Positions 19,793 through 29,796 of a DNA stretch of 55,262 bases are shown one piece after another. This DNA is from Motilimonas pumila (GTDB lineage: Bacteria > Pseudomonadota > Gammaproteobacteria > Enterobacterales > CBDFNC01). Under the pieces are notes generated by a model, which was given only the letters and a program-made list of their open reading frames with translations, was not told the origin of the DNA and ran no database searches. Position numbers and translations under genes: made by a program. The DNA lies in NCBI RefSeq assembly GCF_003596335.1, contig NZ_QZCH01000028.1:1-55262 (forward strand), read 5' to 3'. The first letter of the stretch is position 1, and the number at the start of each line of letters is the position of its first letter.

Positions 19793-20716
19793 TTAACTGA
19801 GCTCTACTACTTGTACCACGGCCTCACTGGGCTGGTGTTGTGCCAGACGGCGCTGCTCTTGCTCATCGGCTACGTCTTCATGGTCAAACGCGGTATCGCC
19901 ACCGGCAATCACGCCGCTTTCTTTGCTAACAGACTTAAAGTCAAACAATTCATGATCCATTAAATGAGACGGCACAATGTTCTGCACGCTGCGGAACATG
20001 CTTTCGATACGCCCCGGGTAACGCTTTTCCCAGCCTTGTAGCATTTCTTTGATCATTTTACGCTGCAGGTTTTCTTGGCTTCCGCATAAGTTGCACGGAA
20101 TGATGGGAAATTGCTTTATCTCTGCGAAGTGTTCAATGTCCGCTTCTTTACAATATGCCAAAGGACGGATCACGACGTGTTGGCCATCATCGCTGACCAG
20201 TTTAGGTGGCATCGATTTAAGCTTACCGCCATGAAACATATTAAGCAGTAAGGTTTCTAAAATGTCATCACGGTGGTGGCCCAACGCAATTTTGGTTGCA
20301 CCTAGCCGGGTCGCCGTAGAGTATAAAATACCGCGACGTAAGCGTGAGCATAAAGAGCAGGTGGTTTTACCTTCTGGGATCTTATCCATCACGATAGAGT
20401 AGGTGTCTTCTTCGACGATTTCATAGTCAACACCCAGCGCTTTGAGGTACTCAGGTAATACGTGCTCTGGAAAACCTGGCTGCTTTTGGTCCAGGTTGAC
20501 CGCAACCAACGAAAAATCAATCGGCGCATGCGCTTGTAAATGCAATAAAATGTCTAACATGGCGAAACTGTCTTTACCGCCAGATAAGCACACCATGATT
20601 TTATCGCCGTGTTCAATCATGTTGAAATCAGCAATGGCTTTACCTGTTTCACGGCGAAGGCGTTTAAACAGTTTGTTTTGGTTGTATTTGGCTTTCGCCT
20701 CGGGGGATTGGCTCAT
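19793..20716 (-). CDS. ttcA: tRNA 2-thiocytidine(32) synthetase TtcA
   Basis: A 307-residue PP-loop ATPase. SGGKDS (45-50) binds ATP. CSLC (Cys120, Cys123) and the later PCNLC hold the cysteines that ligate the iron-sulfur cluster in TtcA. The enzyme thiolates C32 in a subset of tRNAs. The C-terminal 40 residues are acidic and Gln-rich and look like a variable tail. It stands alone, read leftward after uspE; in Shewanella-type genomes it also lies near etrA/uspE. Confidence 0.96.
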   Translation of the reverse strand: MSQSPEAKAKYNQNKLFKRLRRETGKAIADFNMIEHGDKIMVCLSGGKDSFAMLDILLHLQAHAPIDFSLVAVNLDQKQPGFPEHVLPEYLKALGVDYEIVEEDTYSIVMDKIPEGKTTCSLCSRLRRGILYSTATRLGATKIALGHHRDDILETLLLNMFHGGKLKSMPPKLVSDDGQHVVIRPLAYCKEADIEHFAEIKQFPIIPCNLCGSQENLQRKMIKEMLQGWEKRYPGRIESMFRSVQNIVPSHLMDHELFDFKSVSKESGVIAGGDTAFDHEDVADEQEQRRLAQHQPSEAVVQVVELS

Positions 20717-20788
20717 GCTGTAATCTCGTCAAAATGGGTCGCGGTATTATAACCGCGACGCGTTATCAGGCAAGGGCTGAATGGCAGC

Positions 20789-20817
20789 AAAAAACGCCGA
20801 AGCTAAGCGACGGCGTT
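20789..20817 (-). terminator. Terminator after uspE
   Basis: Read on the minus strand, AACGCCG and CGGCGTT pair around an 11-base loop and are followed by a run of T residues (six including stem bases). It lies about 20 bases after the uspE stop. Confidence 0.8.
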
Positions 20818-20838
20818 AATCTAAGGGAAGACGAGGAA

Positions 20839-21774
20839 CTAGGGTTGCGCGAGGGGCGAGACGTAATCTAAAGGTTTAAGTGCTAACAAGTCGCAATCAA
20901 GCATATCAATCACGTGTTCCGCCGTGTTGCCAATTAACGCTGCACTGATACCGGTTCGCCCTATGGTACCAAGCACCACTAATTTAGCCTCTAATTCGGC
21001 GGCCAATTGAGGGATAACTTCTTCCGCTAAACCTTCTTTTACATGAAGTTGGTTTTCAGCAATACCATGTTGCTCGCCATGCTCAATGGTCATTTTAATA
21101 TGACGTTCTTTGATCGCATCGTTGTATTCAACGGGGTTGAAGTCCGGTAGCTCAACAGCAATGTTAACCGGGGTACTTGGAAACGCATTGACAAGATGAA
21201 CACTGGCGCCAATCATGGCCGCGATGTCGACACTTTCTTGGGTAATTTTATCATTGAGTGCCAGGTGCTCATCGTCTTCTGCGGTCGCATGGATAGCGGC
21301 AACGATATTGCCGCCTTCTGGCCACGCGTGATCTTTAACTAAAAGCAGTGGCTCGGGGCATTTACGCAGCAAATGCCAGTCTGTTGGGGTAAATATGACC
21401 GACTGTAATTTCGGATGGGCGTGGGTGCCTTTGACGACAAGATCGTGGCCAAAGTCTAAGGTTTCTTGAATGACGCTTTCAAACGGGCGATTGTGCCAAA
21501 TTACTTTAACTTCAATGTTGAGCCCTTTTTGACGATAAGGGGTGGCCAATTCATTGAGCCATTCTTGTTGTTGTTCTATTACGCTGGCGCGCATGGCCTC
21601 ACGTTCGTCGGCCGACAACATGGTGGTCATTTCAAATGAAAAGTCATAAATAGACAGAAACAGTTTAAGTTTACATACATCTTCGTGTTGCGCGATAAAT
21701 GCGGCGCGAGACAGGGCGTGTTGTTGTTCTTTGGTAGGGTCGATGACCACTAAGATATTGCGGTATTTAATCAT
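20839..21774 (-). CDS. uspE: Universal stress protein E (tandem Usp domains)
   Basis: A 311-residue protein made of two Usp domains (about 1-150 and 155-305). The second has the nucleotide-loop pattern LGTIGRTGISAALIGNTAEHVI; the first keeps VVKGTHAHP but a poorer loop. UspE-type proteins respond to growth arrest and oxidative stress and affect motility and adhesion in E. coli. It is immediately downstream of fnr in the same direction (108-base gap), an arrangement conserved in E. coli and Shewanella. Confidence 0.95.
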   Translation of the reverse strand: MIKYRNILVVIDPTKEQQHALSRAAFIAQHEDVCKLKLFLSIYDFSFEMTTMLSADEREAMRASVIEQQQEWLNELATPYRQKGLNIEVKVIWHNRPFESVIQETLDFGHDLVVKGTHAHPKLQSVIFTPTDWHLLRKCPEPLLLVKDHAWPEGGNIVAAIHATAEDDEHLALNDKITQESVDIAAMIGASVHLVNAFPSTPVNIAVELPDFNPVEYNDAIKERHIKMTIEHGEQHGIAENQLHVKEGLAEEVIPQLAAELEAKLVVLGTIGRTGISAALIGNTAEHVIDMLDCDLLALKPLDYVSPLAQP

Positions 21775-21882
21775 GATTCCCCCAACTTGGCGTTTTGTAG
21801 GACTAGTTATAATCTAGTTCAAAATGCCAATTACGTGGGGGAGTTAGATCAATTTATTGAAGTATTATCAATATTTAGAGCA

Positions 21883-22632
21883 TTATTCTGGTTTTACTGC
21901 GCCAGCAACTTCTGCCAGTTTGTCATGATCTTTAATGGTAATGTATTTGCCTTTTACCGCAATCATGTCACTTTTTTGGAAACGACCCAACAAGCGGCTG
22001 ATCGTTTCAACTGTTAGCCCTAAGTAGTTACCTATGTCGCCACGTGTCATCGACAAACGGAACTCTCTAGGCGAAAACCCGCGCTCTGAGAAGCGTTGTG
22101 ACAAGCTGTAAATGAATGCACCTAAGCGTTCCTCGGCGTTCTTCTTCGACAGCAATAATATCATTTCCTGGTCACCCACGATTTCGTTGCTCATCATGCG
22201 CATGATTTGTTGACGCAGTTTCGGCATTTGACCGGAGAGATCATCCAGGACATCGTAAGGAATTTCACAAATCATCGAGGTTTCTAATGCTTGTGCAAAA
22301 CTAGGGTGTTCGCCGGTGTTAATGCCGTCAAAACCGACTAAGTCACCCGCCAGGTGGAAACCTGTAATTTGCTCATCACCCTGCTCAGTAATAGTGTAAG
22401 ACTTTACGGTACCAGAGCGAATAGCATAGAGCGCTTTTAGCTCCTCGCCAGCCTTGAATAACTCTTCGCCTTTTTGGATCGGTTTTTTACGCTCAATGAT
22501 GCTATCAAGCTGATCCAACTCAGTTTCATTTAAGCTGACCGGGATACATAATTGGCTAATACTGCAATCCTGACAATGGATTTCACAACCGCCAGATTGC
22601 ACACGTTTTAGGGAAGGGTTTTCCGACTTCAT
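21883..22632 (-). CDS. fnr: Oxygen-responsive regulator FNR/EtrA
   Basis: A 249-residue CRP/FNR-family regulator. With the start at 22632 ([10 protein letters not shown]), Cys20, Cys23, Cys29 and Cys122 fall at exactly the E. coli FNR positions for the [4Fe-4S] cluster; the GTG two codons earlier is therefore less likely. The cAMP-domain-like beta roll (about 30-145), dimerisation helix (about 150-185) and HTH ([16 protein letters not shown], with FNR-type Glu, Ser and Arg contacts) are intact. It switches genes for low-oxygen respiration. An FNR-type palindrome lies before it, suggesting autoregulation. Confidence 0.96.
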   Translation of the reverse strand: MKSENPSLKRVQSGGCEIHCQDCSISQLCIPVSLNETELDQLDSIIERKKPIQKGEELFKAGEELKALYAIRSGTVKSYTITEQGDEQITGFHLAGDLVGFDGINTGEHPSFAQALETSMICEIPYDVLDDLSGQMPKLRQQIMRMMSNEIVGDQEMILLLSKKNAEERLGAFIYSLSQRFSERGFSPREFRLSMTRGDIGNYLGLTVETISRLLGRFQKSDMIAVKGKYITIKDHDKLAEVAGAVKPE

Positions 22633-22649
22633 AAGCACTATTTCTATTC

Positions 22650-22663
22650 TTGACTTAGGTCAA
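22650..22663 (-). promoter_or_regulatory. FNR/ANR-type operator upstream of fnr
   Basis: TTGAC-TTAG-GTCAA is a perfect 5-4-5 palindrome matching the FNR box TTGAT-N4-ATCAA apart from one symmetric change. It lies 17 bases upstream of the fnr start, a position typical of negative autoregulation. Confidence 0.75.
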
Positions 22664-22696
22664 GATTGTAACATTTATGGGTACAATATAGGTAGT

Positions 22697-23398
22697 TTAG
22701 ATTTGTAGAAAAACAAGATAAATTGAGTGAAAAGCGAATAAAGCAATCAATAAGCCGGCAAAATAGCGAAAATACACTGCATTTAACCAGCGCTTTAAGG
22801 TTTGCGTCGCAACGCCTAAACTGATCATGGCTGGAAAGGTACCGACAGCAAAACCCGCCATAATGACTAAACCGTTAAAAGCGCTACCACTGACCGCGGC
22901 CCAAGCTAAAGTAGAGTAGACCAAACCACAAGGCAACCAACCCCAAAGCAAACCAAAAGGTAATGCATGCCAAGGGCTGCGCAGCGGCATAAATTGTTTT
23001 GCTAGTGGCTGAACGTGTCGCCACACTTTTTGCCCGGCGCGCTCTACTATGGTTAAACCTTGCCACAGGCGGCTAATATACAAAGCCAGCATGAGCATCA
23101 TCAAAGCCGCCAGCAATCGCAATACAAGCAGGCCAAATTTGGCATCGAAAAACTGGCTGAGTTCTTTGGTGGTGGCCGCAAAAAGTAAGCCTATCAGGCA
23201 ATAGCTCAACCCCCGGCCTAGGTTATACAAAATCAAGCTTAACCAAGTATTGAATCGACTCGGAGGTTGGGGAGACTGTCCTACTTGAGTTGGCGCAACG
23301 TTATAAGACAGTGCGCTGGCGAGGCCACCGCACATCATTAAACAATGGCCGGCGCCTAGCAGGCCAATTAGCGCAGCTGCAAAAAAGTCACTCCACAT
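22697..23398 (-). CDS. TauE/SafE-like membrane protein of the cbb3 maturation cluster
   Basis: A 233-residue protein with about six membrane helices. The first contains GAGHCLMMCGG, with His and paired Cys/Met residues that resemble a metal-handling motif. Proteins of this type (sulfite exporter TauE/SafE or UreH-like annotation) regularly follow ccoS in gammaproteobacterial cbb3 clusters, and copper or cytochrome maturation roles have been proposed. Its start overlaps the end of ccoS by 11 bases, so it is translated with that gene. Substrate unproven. Confidence 0.82.
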   Translation of the reverse strand: MWSDFFAAALIGLLGAGHCLMMCGGLASALSYNVAPTQVGQSPQPPSRFNTWLSLILYNLGRGLSYCLIGLLFAATTKELSQFFDAKFGLLVLRLLAALMMLMLALYISRLWQGLTIVERAGQKVWRHVQPLAKQFMPLRSPWHALPFGLLWGWLPCGLVYSTLAWAAVSGSAFNGLVIMAGFAVGTFPAMISLGVATQTLKRWLNAVYFRYFAGLLIALFAFHSIYLVFLQI

Positions 23399-23585
23399 GA
23401 GATGAGGGTTTAGATTTTATCTGTGGTTTGGTGCCAGACTTAGGTTGGTCTTCGTCAAATAAAATGTTGACGCCTTCGCGGTCTAAGTCTTCAAATTGAT
23501 CAGATTTTACCGCCCAGAAAAACAATACCACGGCAACAGTGACAAAAATGATGGCAATAGGGATCAGGATATAAATAATGCTCAT
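23388..23585 (-). CDS. ccoS: cbb3-type oxidase assembly protein CcoS
   Basis: A 65-residue single-span membrane protein: hydrophobic residues 4-25 (IYILIPIAIIFVTVAVVLFF), then the CcoS signature WAVKSDQFEDLDREG and a polar tail. CcoS is needed to place haem b or copper cofactors in cbb3 oxidase. Its start overlaps the ccoI stop by four bases. Confidence 0.95.
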   Translation of the reverse strand: MSIIYILIPIAIIFVTVAVVLFFWAVKSDQFEDLDREGVNILFDEDQPKSGTKPQIKSKPSSHVE

Positions 23586-25975
23586 GACTTTAATAGCCTC
23601 AAAGAATTACTGACGACAATAACTGAGCTCAGTGACATACCCAACACCGCGATATAAGGCGGCACGTGGCCCGTTGCTGCCAAAGGCACAATCGAAATAT
23701 TATACCCCAAAGACCAGGCTAAGTTTTGCCAAATAATGCGTTTGGTTTTAATGGCTAAATCACGGGTTTGTTGCAGCTTGTTCAGCCGTTCACCGAGTAA
23801 AATTACATCGGCAGAGTTCTTTGCGATATCACTGCCACTGCCAATCGCGACAGAGACATGGGCTTGAGAAAGCACGGGGGCATCATTGATGCCATCACCC
23901 ACCATTAAGGTTAACTGACCTTGTTGTTGCAAGCCTTGCACTTGTTGCTGCTTTTGCGCCGGTGTTAATCCGGTGTGAACATGATGCAGGCCAAGTTGAG
24001 TCGCCACTATGTTGCCTTGAGCTGAGCTGTCACCGGTTAGTAGACTGGTTTCTATGCCTGCATCGTGTAGCGTTTGTAAACTGGCCTGTGCGTCTTCGCG
24101 AATTTTATCGGCTAACTCAAACTCCGCAATAAGCTTGCCTTGCAAGCACATATACACCACTAAATTATCGCTTTGTATCGGACCGGGGTTATGTTTGCAA
24201 AATGCGGCAGTGCCAAGCGTAAGGCGTTGGTTTTGATATTGCCCTTCAATGCCTTCACCGGGGTGGTTGTTCACACCCGTGACCGTTTGGCTGGCGTCTA
24301 AATAGGGCTTAAAGGCTAAGCTAATAGGGTGTTCTGAGTGTTGCTCTAGCGCGCTGGCAAGGCTTAATACTTGTGCGGTTTGCCAGCCTTCATAAGCGTT
24401 AGTATTAACCACTTGAAATTCACCGCGGGTCAGGGTGCCGGTTTTATCAAATAAAAAGTGATCAACTTTGGCGAGGGTTTCTAACACGTGCCCCTTTCGT
24501 ACCAAAACGCCCATGCGATTAAGGTGCGCAGTCGCGCAGGTCAGCGCAGTAGGCGTAGCTAAAGAAAGGGCGCAAGGACAGGTTGCCACAAGCACAGATA
24601 AAGTAACCCAAAAAGCGTGTTCAGGGGCAATGACATACCAACTGACGTAGGTGACCACTGATACGATTAACAAAACGCCCACAAAATAACGCGAGATGTG
24701 ATCTGCCACAATCTCAATTTTTGGTTTGTCGGCTTGGGCAGAGTCTTGTAAGCGCATGATGTCTGAAATTAAGGTGTGTTGGCCCACTTTATCCAACGCC
24801 ACTTTCACTGGACTATCAATATTGATGGTGCCAGCAAAAACCGTGTCTGCAACCGTCTTGAGCAAAGGCATGTGTTCGCCGGTGAGCATCGACTCTTCAA
24901 AGCTGGACTTACCTTCAATGATATGGCCATCTGCAGGCAGGGTTTCTCCCGGTTTCACAAGAATAACTTGGCCTGCTTGTAACTGCTTCGCAGGGACATG
25001 AGTGACTTGTTCATTGTCAACCAGCCATGCCATTTTCGGCATCAGTTTAGCCAGGTTATTGCCGCTTTCAGCTGCTTTTCGCCGAGCTCTAAGCTCAAGC
25101 ATTCGACCCAATAACAAGAAGAAGGTAAACATTGAGATAGACTCAAAATATACTTCACCTGTGCCCATGATGGTGGCGTAAGTGGAGGCGATAAACGCGC
25201 CTAACAGGGCGATAGACACAGGAATGTCCATGCCTAAGGTGCGATTTCGAATATTGCGAAGGGCGTTGAAGTAAAACGGCTGCGCACTGTACAGCAATAC
25301 AGGCGTCGCCAATAATAAGCTTACCCAGCGGAAATACTGGCGAAACTCTTCTTCCATGCCGGTGAATAAGTCTGCGTAAAGGGCTACAGCAAACATCATC
25401 ACTTGCATGGTGGCGATACCAGCCAAACCAATTCTACGCATGTAAGCTTTGACTTGCTGTTTGTATATTTTTTCTTGTTCGTCAGGCTCAAACGGGTGCG
25501 CTTGATAACCGACCTTGGCAATGTTTGCGAGGATTTCGCTGAGTTTAAGCTGCTCGCCGTGCCAGCGCACAGTGGCGCGGTGTAAGGTAGTGTTGACGTT
25601 GATAAAATCGAGGCCGGGCAGGGTACGCAGTTGTTTTTCGATTAACCAAGCACACGCGGCGCAAGTGATACCGTCAATAGAAAGCAATACCTGTTTGTGC
25701 TGTTTGTCTTGTTGTACAAAATCGTTTTCTACTTCTGCCACATCGTACAGGTCAAGCTGTTGCAGTGCTTCGGGGACTAAATTATCAAACCGACTGGCGG
25801 TTTCTGTGCGGTGCTGATAATAAGATGTGAGGCCGCTGTCGACAATCGTCTGAGCAACGGCTTCACAACCCGGGCAACACATCTGGCGAGGCGCACCGTC
25901 AATGTCAACTTGGAATTGACTATTGGCGGGAACCGCTTCACCACAATGAAAACAAGCGCGTTTACTGCTTGCCAT
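23582..25975 (-). CDS. ccoI: Copper-exporting P1B ATPase CcoI
   Basis: A 797-residue P-type ATPase. The Cys-rich N terminus (CFHCGE, MCCPGCE) is followed by a heavy-metal-associated domain with ITCAACAW, eight membrane helices, the CPC motif (VATCPCALSLATP) in the sixth, the phosphorylation motif DKTGTLTRG and the hinge GDGINDAP. CcoI (CtpA/FixI type) supplies copper for cbb3 oxidase assembly. It overlaps ccoH by 14 bases upstream and ccoS by four bases downstream. Confidence 0.96.
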   Translation of the reverse strand: MASSKRACFHCGEAVPANSQFQVDIDGAPRQMCCPGCEAVAQTIVDSGLTSYYQHRTETASRFDNLVPEALQQLDLYDVAEVENDFVQQDKQHKQVLLSIDGITCAACAWLIEKQLRTLPGLDFINVNTTLHRATVRWHGEQLKLSEILANIAKVGYQAHPFEPDEQEKIYKQQVKAYMRRIGLAGIATMQVMMFAVALYADLFTGMEEEFRQYFRWVSLLLATPVLLYSAQPFYFNALRNIRNRTLGMDIPVSIALLGAFIASTYATIMGTGEVYFESISMFTFFLLLGRMLELRARRKAAESGNNLAKLMPKMAWLVDNEQVTHVPAKQLQAGQVILVKPGETLPADGHIIEGKSSFEESMLTGEHMPLLKTVADTVFAGTINIDSPVKVALDKVGQHTLISDIMRLQDSAQADKPKIEIVADHISRYFVGVLLIVSVVTYVSWYVIAPEHAFWVTLSVLVATCPCALSLATPTALTCATAHLNRMGVLVRKGHVLETLAKVDHFLFDKTGTLTRGEFQVVNTNAYEGWQTAQVLSLASALEQHSEHPISLAFKPYLDASQTVTGVNNHPGEGIEGQYQNQRLTLGTAAFCKHNPGPIQSDNLVVYMCLQGKLIAEFELADKIREDAQASLQTLHDAGIETSLLTGDSSAQGNIVATQLGLHHVHTGLTPAQKQQQVQGLQQQGQLTLMVGDGINDAPVLSQAHVSVAIGSGSDIAKNSADVILLGERLNKLQQTRDLAIKTKRIIWQNLAWSLGYNISIVPLAATGHVPPYIAVLGMSLSSVIVVSNSLRLLKS

Positions 25976-26444
25976 CTAGTAATGCCTTTTGTGCCGGAAA
26001 TTCTATGTCTTCTTGCACGCGCCAGCTACCGTCAAAAGGTTCAACCCGCACGCTCCATTTACCTTGGATAGGCTGTGGCAGATCAAAACGGTATACCCCA
26101 TTGGAGTCGGCACTCAGCATCAGGGCAATGTCTTGCTTGGCCAGAGTCGGGTGGTACAAATTGAATTTAAGCGCGCCTTGGTGATTGTCTCCACCAGAGG
26201 CAAATGAAACTTCACCTTGATCATTTTCAAGAGAAACATTGAGGGTGATGTTAGCGTCGAGTGCGGTTTGGAGCTTAGATAAGTCAGCATTAATTGCTTT
26301 ACCGGTTTTGTAATAGTCTTCCGCTACCAGGTCGACTTTGTTGTCATGAGCGATGATGACAGTGGTGATGCCGGCAATCACAGCGGCTAAAGGTAATAAG
26401 ATGATTAGCCAAACAGGGCTTTGGTGGAACCATTTATTTTTCAC
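25962..26444 (-). CDS. ccoH: cbb3 oxidase assembly protein CcoH/FixH
   Basis: A 160-residue FixH-family protein with one N-terminal membrane anchor (about 12-33) and a periplasmic domain containing YYKTGKAIN, typical of FixH, and a beta-sandwich region ending WRVQEDIEFPA. It stabilises CcoI/CcoN intermediates during assembly. The GTG at 26444 (MKNKWFHQ) is chosen because AAGGAG (26457-26452) is seven bases from it; the GTG at 26450 is too close to that site. It follows the ccoP terminator by 45 bases. Confidence 0.92.
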   Translation of the reverse strand: MKNKWFHQSPVWLIILLPLAAVIAGITTVIIAHDNKVDLVAEDYYKTGKAINADLSKLQTALDANITLNVSLENDQGEVSFASGGDNHQGALKFNLYHPTLAKQDIALMLSADSNGVYRFDLPQPIQGKWSVRVEPFDGSWRVQEDIEFPAQKALLDGKQ

Positions 26445-26488
26445 TTGCACACTCCTTAAAATTGCAGTGCGCAGTGTAACAAAAAGGC

Positions 26489-26519
26489 AAAAAAAAGCCC
26501 CGAAAAATCGGGGCTTTTT
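26489..26519 (-). terminator. Terminator between ccoP and ccoH
   Basis: GCCCCGA and TCGGGGC pair around AAAA, extended by A/T tracts; on the minus strand eight T residues follow. It lies after the ccoP stop and should reduce read-through from the oxidase genes into ccoHIS. Confidence 0.9.
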
Positions 26520-26533
26520 ATCAGAATATAATA

Positions 26534-27508
26534 CTATTCTTTTTCGTTCGACAAGGAGTAAACGTAAGCAGAGATAATTTGTATTTTATCTTCGCCTAAG
26601 ATGTCTTTCCATGCTGGCATTACACCATTACGGCCGTGACGCAGAGTGGCTTCAACCGCTTTACGTGAGCCGCCGTATAACCAGATGTTGTCAGTCAGAT
26701 TAGGTGCACCCAATGCTTGGTTACCTTTACCGTCAACACCGTGACAGGCCATACAAGCACCAAAAAGCTCTTTGCCTTTTTGCGCTTCAATCGCGTTGAC
26801 TTTACGACCGCTGAGGCTCAAAACATAAGACACCAAGTTTTGCATGCCTTCGCCAGCCAGCTGCTCTTCGCTCAGTAGACCACGAACAGGCATCAGCCCT
26901 ACGCGACCTTCCATTAGCGTTTCTTTGATCTTGTCGCCGCTGCCGCCATATAGCCAATCGTTATCGGTTAGGTTAGGGAAGCCGGTGGCACCTTTCGCGT
27001 CTGAGCCATGACACTGGGCACAGTTTTGTAAGAATAAGCGTTGGCCTACTTTTACCGCTTCAGGGTTATGAGAGATTTCTTCGATAGGCAAGTATTTACC
27101 GTCGTCGCCGTAGGCGAGGGCTTTAAATACTTCACCGTACTTCTCTTCCGCTGCGTTTACTTCACGTTGGTACTGAGAGTTAGACTCTTTTGCACGCTCG
27201 ACCGATTCAGCTTTAGAAGTGATATCGTAATCGGCACTGGTCCAACCTAATAGACCATTGCCGAAGCCACCAAACGATGGAAACAACAGTACATAAATCA
27301 AAGAGCCAACGATGGTAAAGGCAAATAAGCCTACCCACCATTTAGGCAAATCGGTATTTAACTCTTCGATGCCGTCGAAGCTATGTCCCATGGACTTACC
27401 TTCTTCAACACCCATTTTATCTTTTGCACACCAGTACAAAAGAATGGCACACCCAAAAATTACGATTAACGTAATTACGGTGATCCATACGCTCCAAAAA
27501 GTGCTCAT
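26534..27508 (-). CDS. ccoP: cbb3-type cytochrome c oxidase subunit III (dihaem)
   Basis: A 324-residue protein with two N-terminal membrane helices (about 8-27, 57-78) and two c-type haem domains: CAQCH at 163-167 and CMACH at 252-256, each with a later Met ligand (LMPVRG, VMPAWK). CcoP passes electrons from soluble cytochromes to CcoO and CcoN. It overlaps the ccoQ stop by one base. Order ccoN-O-Q-P is the standard one. Confidence 0.97.
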   Translation of the reverse strand: MSTFWSVWITVITLIVIFGCAILLYWCAKDKMGVEEGKSMGHSFDGIEELNTDLPKWWVGLFAFTIVGSLIYVLLFPSFGGFGNGLLGWTSADYDITSKAESVERAKESNSQYQREVNAAEEKYGEVFKALAYGDDGKYLPIEEISHNPEAVKVGQRLFLQNCAQCHGSDAKGATGFPNLTDNDWLYGGSGDKIKETLMEGRVGLMPVRGLLSEEQLAGEGMQNLVSYVLSLSGRKVNAIEAQKGKELFGACMACHGVDGKGNQALGAPNLTDNIWLYGGSRKAVEATLRHGRNGVMPAWKDILGEDKIQIISAYVYSLSNEKE

Positions 27509-27693
27509 TATTTCGCTCCTGCGTTCTTGTCTTCTGCACTTGCTTTGAGGGCTTGTTCGTCATCTGCGAACACGAGATTAGCAGCTTGCTCAAAAGACGC
27601 TTTGCGCTTGCTGCTGTATGCCCAGGCAATAATTCCAATAAAGATTACAATTAAAAAACCTGTGTAAAGGCCACTGAAAGTGCCGTAATCCAT
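27508..27693 (-). CDS. ccoQ: cbb3-type oxidase subunit IV CcoQ
   Basis: A 61-residue single-span protein: MDYGTFSGLYTGFLIVIF then a helix ending WAYSSKRKASFEQAANLVF, the typical CcoQ pattern. It stabilises the oxidase complex. It lies between ccoO (11-base gap) and ccoP (one-base overlap). Confidence 0.94.
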   Translation of the reverse strand: MDYGTFSGLYTGFLIVIFIGIIAWAYSSKRKASFEQAANLVFADDEQALKASAEDKNAGAK

Positions 27694-27704
27694 ATTAAAA
27701 CCCC

Positions 27705-28307
27705 TTATTTAAGTGCATGACCTAACGATTGAAGGTAAGCAATGAGGGCATCCATTTCGGTTTTGCCTGCCACTGCAGCTTCAGCGCCAGCGATGTCTTC
27801 ATCACTGTACGGTACGTTGAAATAGTCACGGAAAGTAGACAGCTTTTTAGCCGTTAACTTGCCGTCCAGTTCCGTCGTCTCAAGCCATGGGAAACCAGGC
27901 ATGTTTGACTCAGGAACAACAGAACGAGGATCGATTAAGTGCGCGCGGTGCCAGTCATCAGAATAACGTTGACCGACACGTGCCAGATCCGGACCTGTTC
28001 GCTTAGAGCCCCACAGGAACGGATGCTCCCATACGTGCTCACCGGCTACTGAGTAGTGGCCGTAACGCTCAGTCTCACTTCTAAATGGACGGATCATCTG
28101 GCTGTGACAAACGCTACAACCTTCACGGATATAAATATCACGACCTTCCATTTCTAACGCCGTGTAAGGGCGTAAACCTTCGATTGGCTCAGTGGTTTCT
28201 TTTTGGAACAGAAGCGGGGTAATTTCCGCTAGACCACCGAAGCTGATTGCAACCACTACAAGGATCGCAAGCAGGCCAATATTCTTTTCTACCTTTTCAT
28301 GTTTCAT
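27705..28307 (-). CDS. ccoO: cbb3-type oxidase monohaem subunit CcoO
   Basis: A 200-residue FixO-family protein: membrane anchor at about 8-30, haem c motif CSVCH at 64-68, and conserved GPDLARVG and MPGFPWL, the latter providing the Met ligand. It receives electrons from CcoP and passes them to the CcoN haem b. It lies 12 bases after ccoN. Confidence 0.97.
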   Translation of the reverse strand: MKHEKVEKNIGLLAILVVVAISFGGLAEITPLLFQKETTEPIEGLRPYTALEMEGRDIYIREGCSVCHSQMIRPFRSETERYGHYSVAGEHVWEHPFLWGSKRTGPDLARVGQRYSDDWHRAHLIDPRSVVPESNMPGFPWLETTELDGKLTAKKLSTFRDYFNVPYSDEDIAGAEAAVAGKTEMDALIAYLQSLGHALK

Positions 28308-28319
28308 TATCGCGATTCC

Positions 28320-29747
28320 TTATGCTTCTTGCACTTCTGGCTGCAGCGAGCCTTTTGGTGCAACTATGGTCTTATAAGCGTTGTATGCCATGATAAGCAT
28401 ACCGGTTAGGAAGATCGCACCACCTAAGAAACGTACAAAGTAGAACGGGTATGAAGCTTGTAGTGACTCTACAAAGCTGTAAGTCAAGGTGCCGTCAGAG
28501 TTAACCGCGCGCCACATTAGACCTTGCATAACACCTGAAATCCACATTGCGACAATGTAAAGTACTGTGCCCACAGTCGCTAACCAGAAATGCACATTGA
28601 TAAGGCGAGTACTGTACATCGCACCTTGGCCAAATAGGTTAGGGATCAAGTGGTAAACCGCACCGATAGAAACCATGGCAACCCAACCTAGGGCACCAGA
28701 GTGAACGTGACCTACGGTCCAGTCAGTGTAGTGTGATAAGGCGTTAACCGTTTTAATTGCCATCATCGGGCCTTCGAAAGTAGACATACCGTAGAACGAC
28801 AAAGAAACAATTAAGAAACGAAGAATAGGGTCATAGCGAAGTTTATGCCATGCACCAGACAGCGTCATAATACCATTGATCATGCCACCCCAAGAAGGTG
28901 CGAATAGAATCAATGACATCACCATACCCAGCGACTGTGCCCAATCAGGCAAAGCTGTGTAGTGAAGGTGATGAGGACCGGCCCAGATATAAACCGATGT
29001 TAACGCCCAAAAGTGAACGATAGACAAACGGTAAGAATAAACCGGACGACCCGCTTGCTTTGGTACGAAGTAATACATCATACCCAAGAAACCTGCAGTC
29101 AGTAGGAAACCTACGGCGTTGTGGCCATACCACCATTGCACCATCGCATCGACAGCACCGGCATAGACTGAATAGGACTTCATCATGGCAACAGGCACCG
29201 CAGCGCTGTTAACTATATGAAGAACCGCAACAGTGATAATGAAGCCACCGAAGAACCAGTTAGCTACATAAATATGCGATGTCTTACGTTTTACGATTGT
29301 GCCAAAAAAGACAATGGCGTAAATCACCCATACCACGGCAATCAAAATATCGATTGGCCACTCTAGCTCGGCATACTCTTTAGAAGTGGTATAACCCAGT
29401 GGGAGAGTGATCGCTGCCGATAGAATGACTAATTGCCAGCCCCAGAACACAACTTGTGCCAGAGGACCACCAAACAGTTTTGTTTGACAGGTACGTTGAA
29501 CAACGTAAAAGGAGGTTGCCATCAAAGCACACGTACCGAAGGCAAAAATTACGGCATTAGTGTGAAGAGGGCGTAAACGGCTATAAGTTAGCCAGGGAGT
29601 GTCGAAGTTTAAAGCTGGCCAGATTAACTGGGCCGCAATTAATACACCAACACCCATACCAACAATACCCCAGATGATAGTCATCACGGTAAATTGGCGT
29701 ACAACTGCATAGTTGTAATCGGGTTGAGTTTCTATTTGGCTCGTCAT
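28320..29747 (-). CDS. ccoN: cbb3-type cytochrome c oxidase subunit I
   Basis: A 475-residue haem-copper oxidase core with about 12 membrane helices. Histidine ligands are visible in [10 protein letters not shown] (low-spin haem b), [10 protein letters not shown] and GPHHLHYT (copper B) and GHVHSGALG (haem b3 and b). It reduces oxygen to water with high affinity and pumps protons. First gene of the operon, preceded by a perfect CRP-type site 34 bases before the start; GGAAG lies before the ATG. Confidence 0.98.
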   Translation of the reverse strand: MTSQIETQPDYNYAVVRQFTVMTIIWGIVGMGVGVLIAAQLIWPALNFDTPWLTYSRLRPLHTNAVIFAFGTCALMATSFYVVQRTCQTKLFGGPLAQVVFWGWQLVILSAAITLPLGYTTSKEYAELEWPIDILIAVVWVIYAIVFFGTIVKRKTSHIYVANWFFGGFIITVAVLHIVNSAAVPVAMMKSYSVYAGAVDAMVQWWYGHNAVGFLLTAGFLGMMYYFVPKQAGRPVYSYRLSIVHFWALTSVYIWAGPHHLHYTALPDWAQSLGMVMSLILFAPSWGGMINGIMTLSGAWHKLRYDPILRFLIVSLSFYGMSTFEGPMMAIKTVNALSHYTDWTVGHVHSGALGWVAMVSIGAVYHLIPNLFGQGAMYSTRLINVHFWLATVGTVLYIVAMWISGVMQGLMWRAVNSDGTLTYSFVESLQASYPFYFVRFLGGAIFLTGMLIMAYNAYKTIVAPKGSLQPEVQEA

Positions 29748-29780
29748 TATTTTTGCTTCCGCTGCTGTCCATTGTTAATT

Positions 29781-29796
29781 TGTGAAAGGGCTCACA
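29781..29796 (-). promoter_or_regulatory. CRP-binding site upstream of ccoN
   Basis: TGTGA-N6-TCACA is an exact match to the CRP consensus halves. It lies 34 bases before the ccoN start codon. The sequence alone does not locate the transcription start, so activation and repression cannot be separated. Confidence 0.75.
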
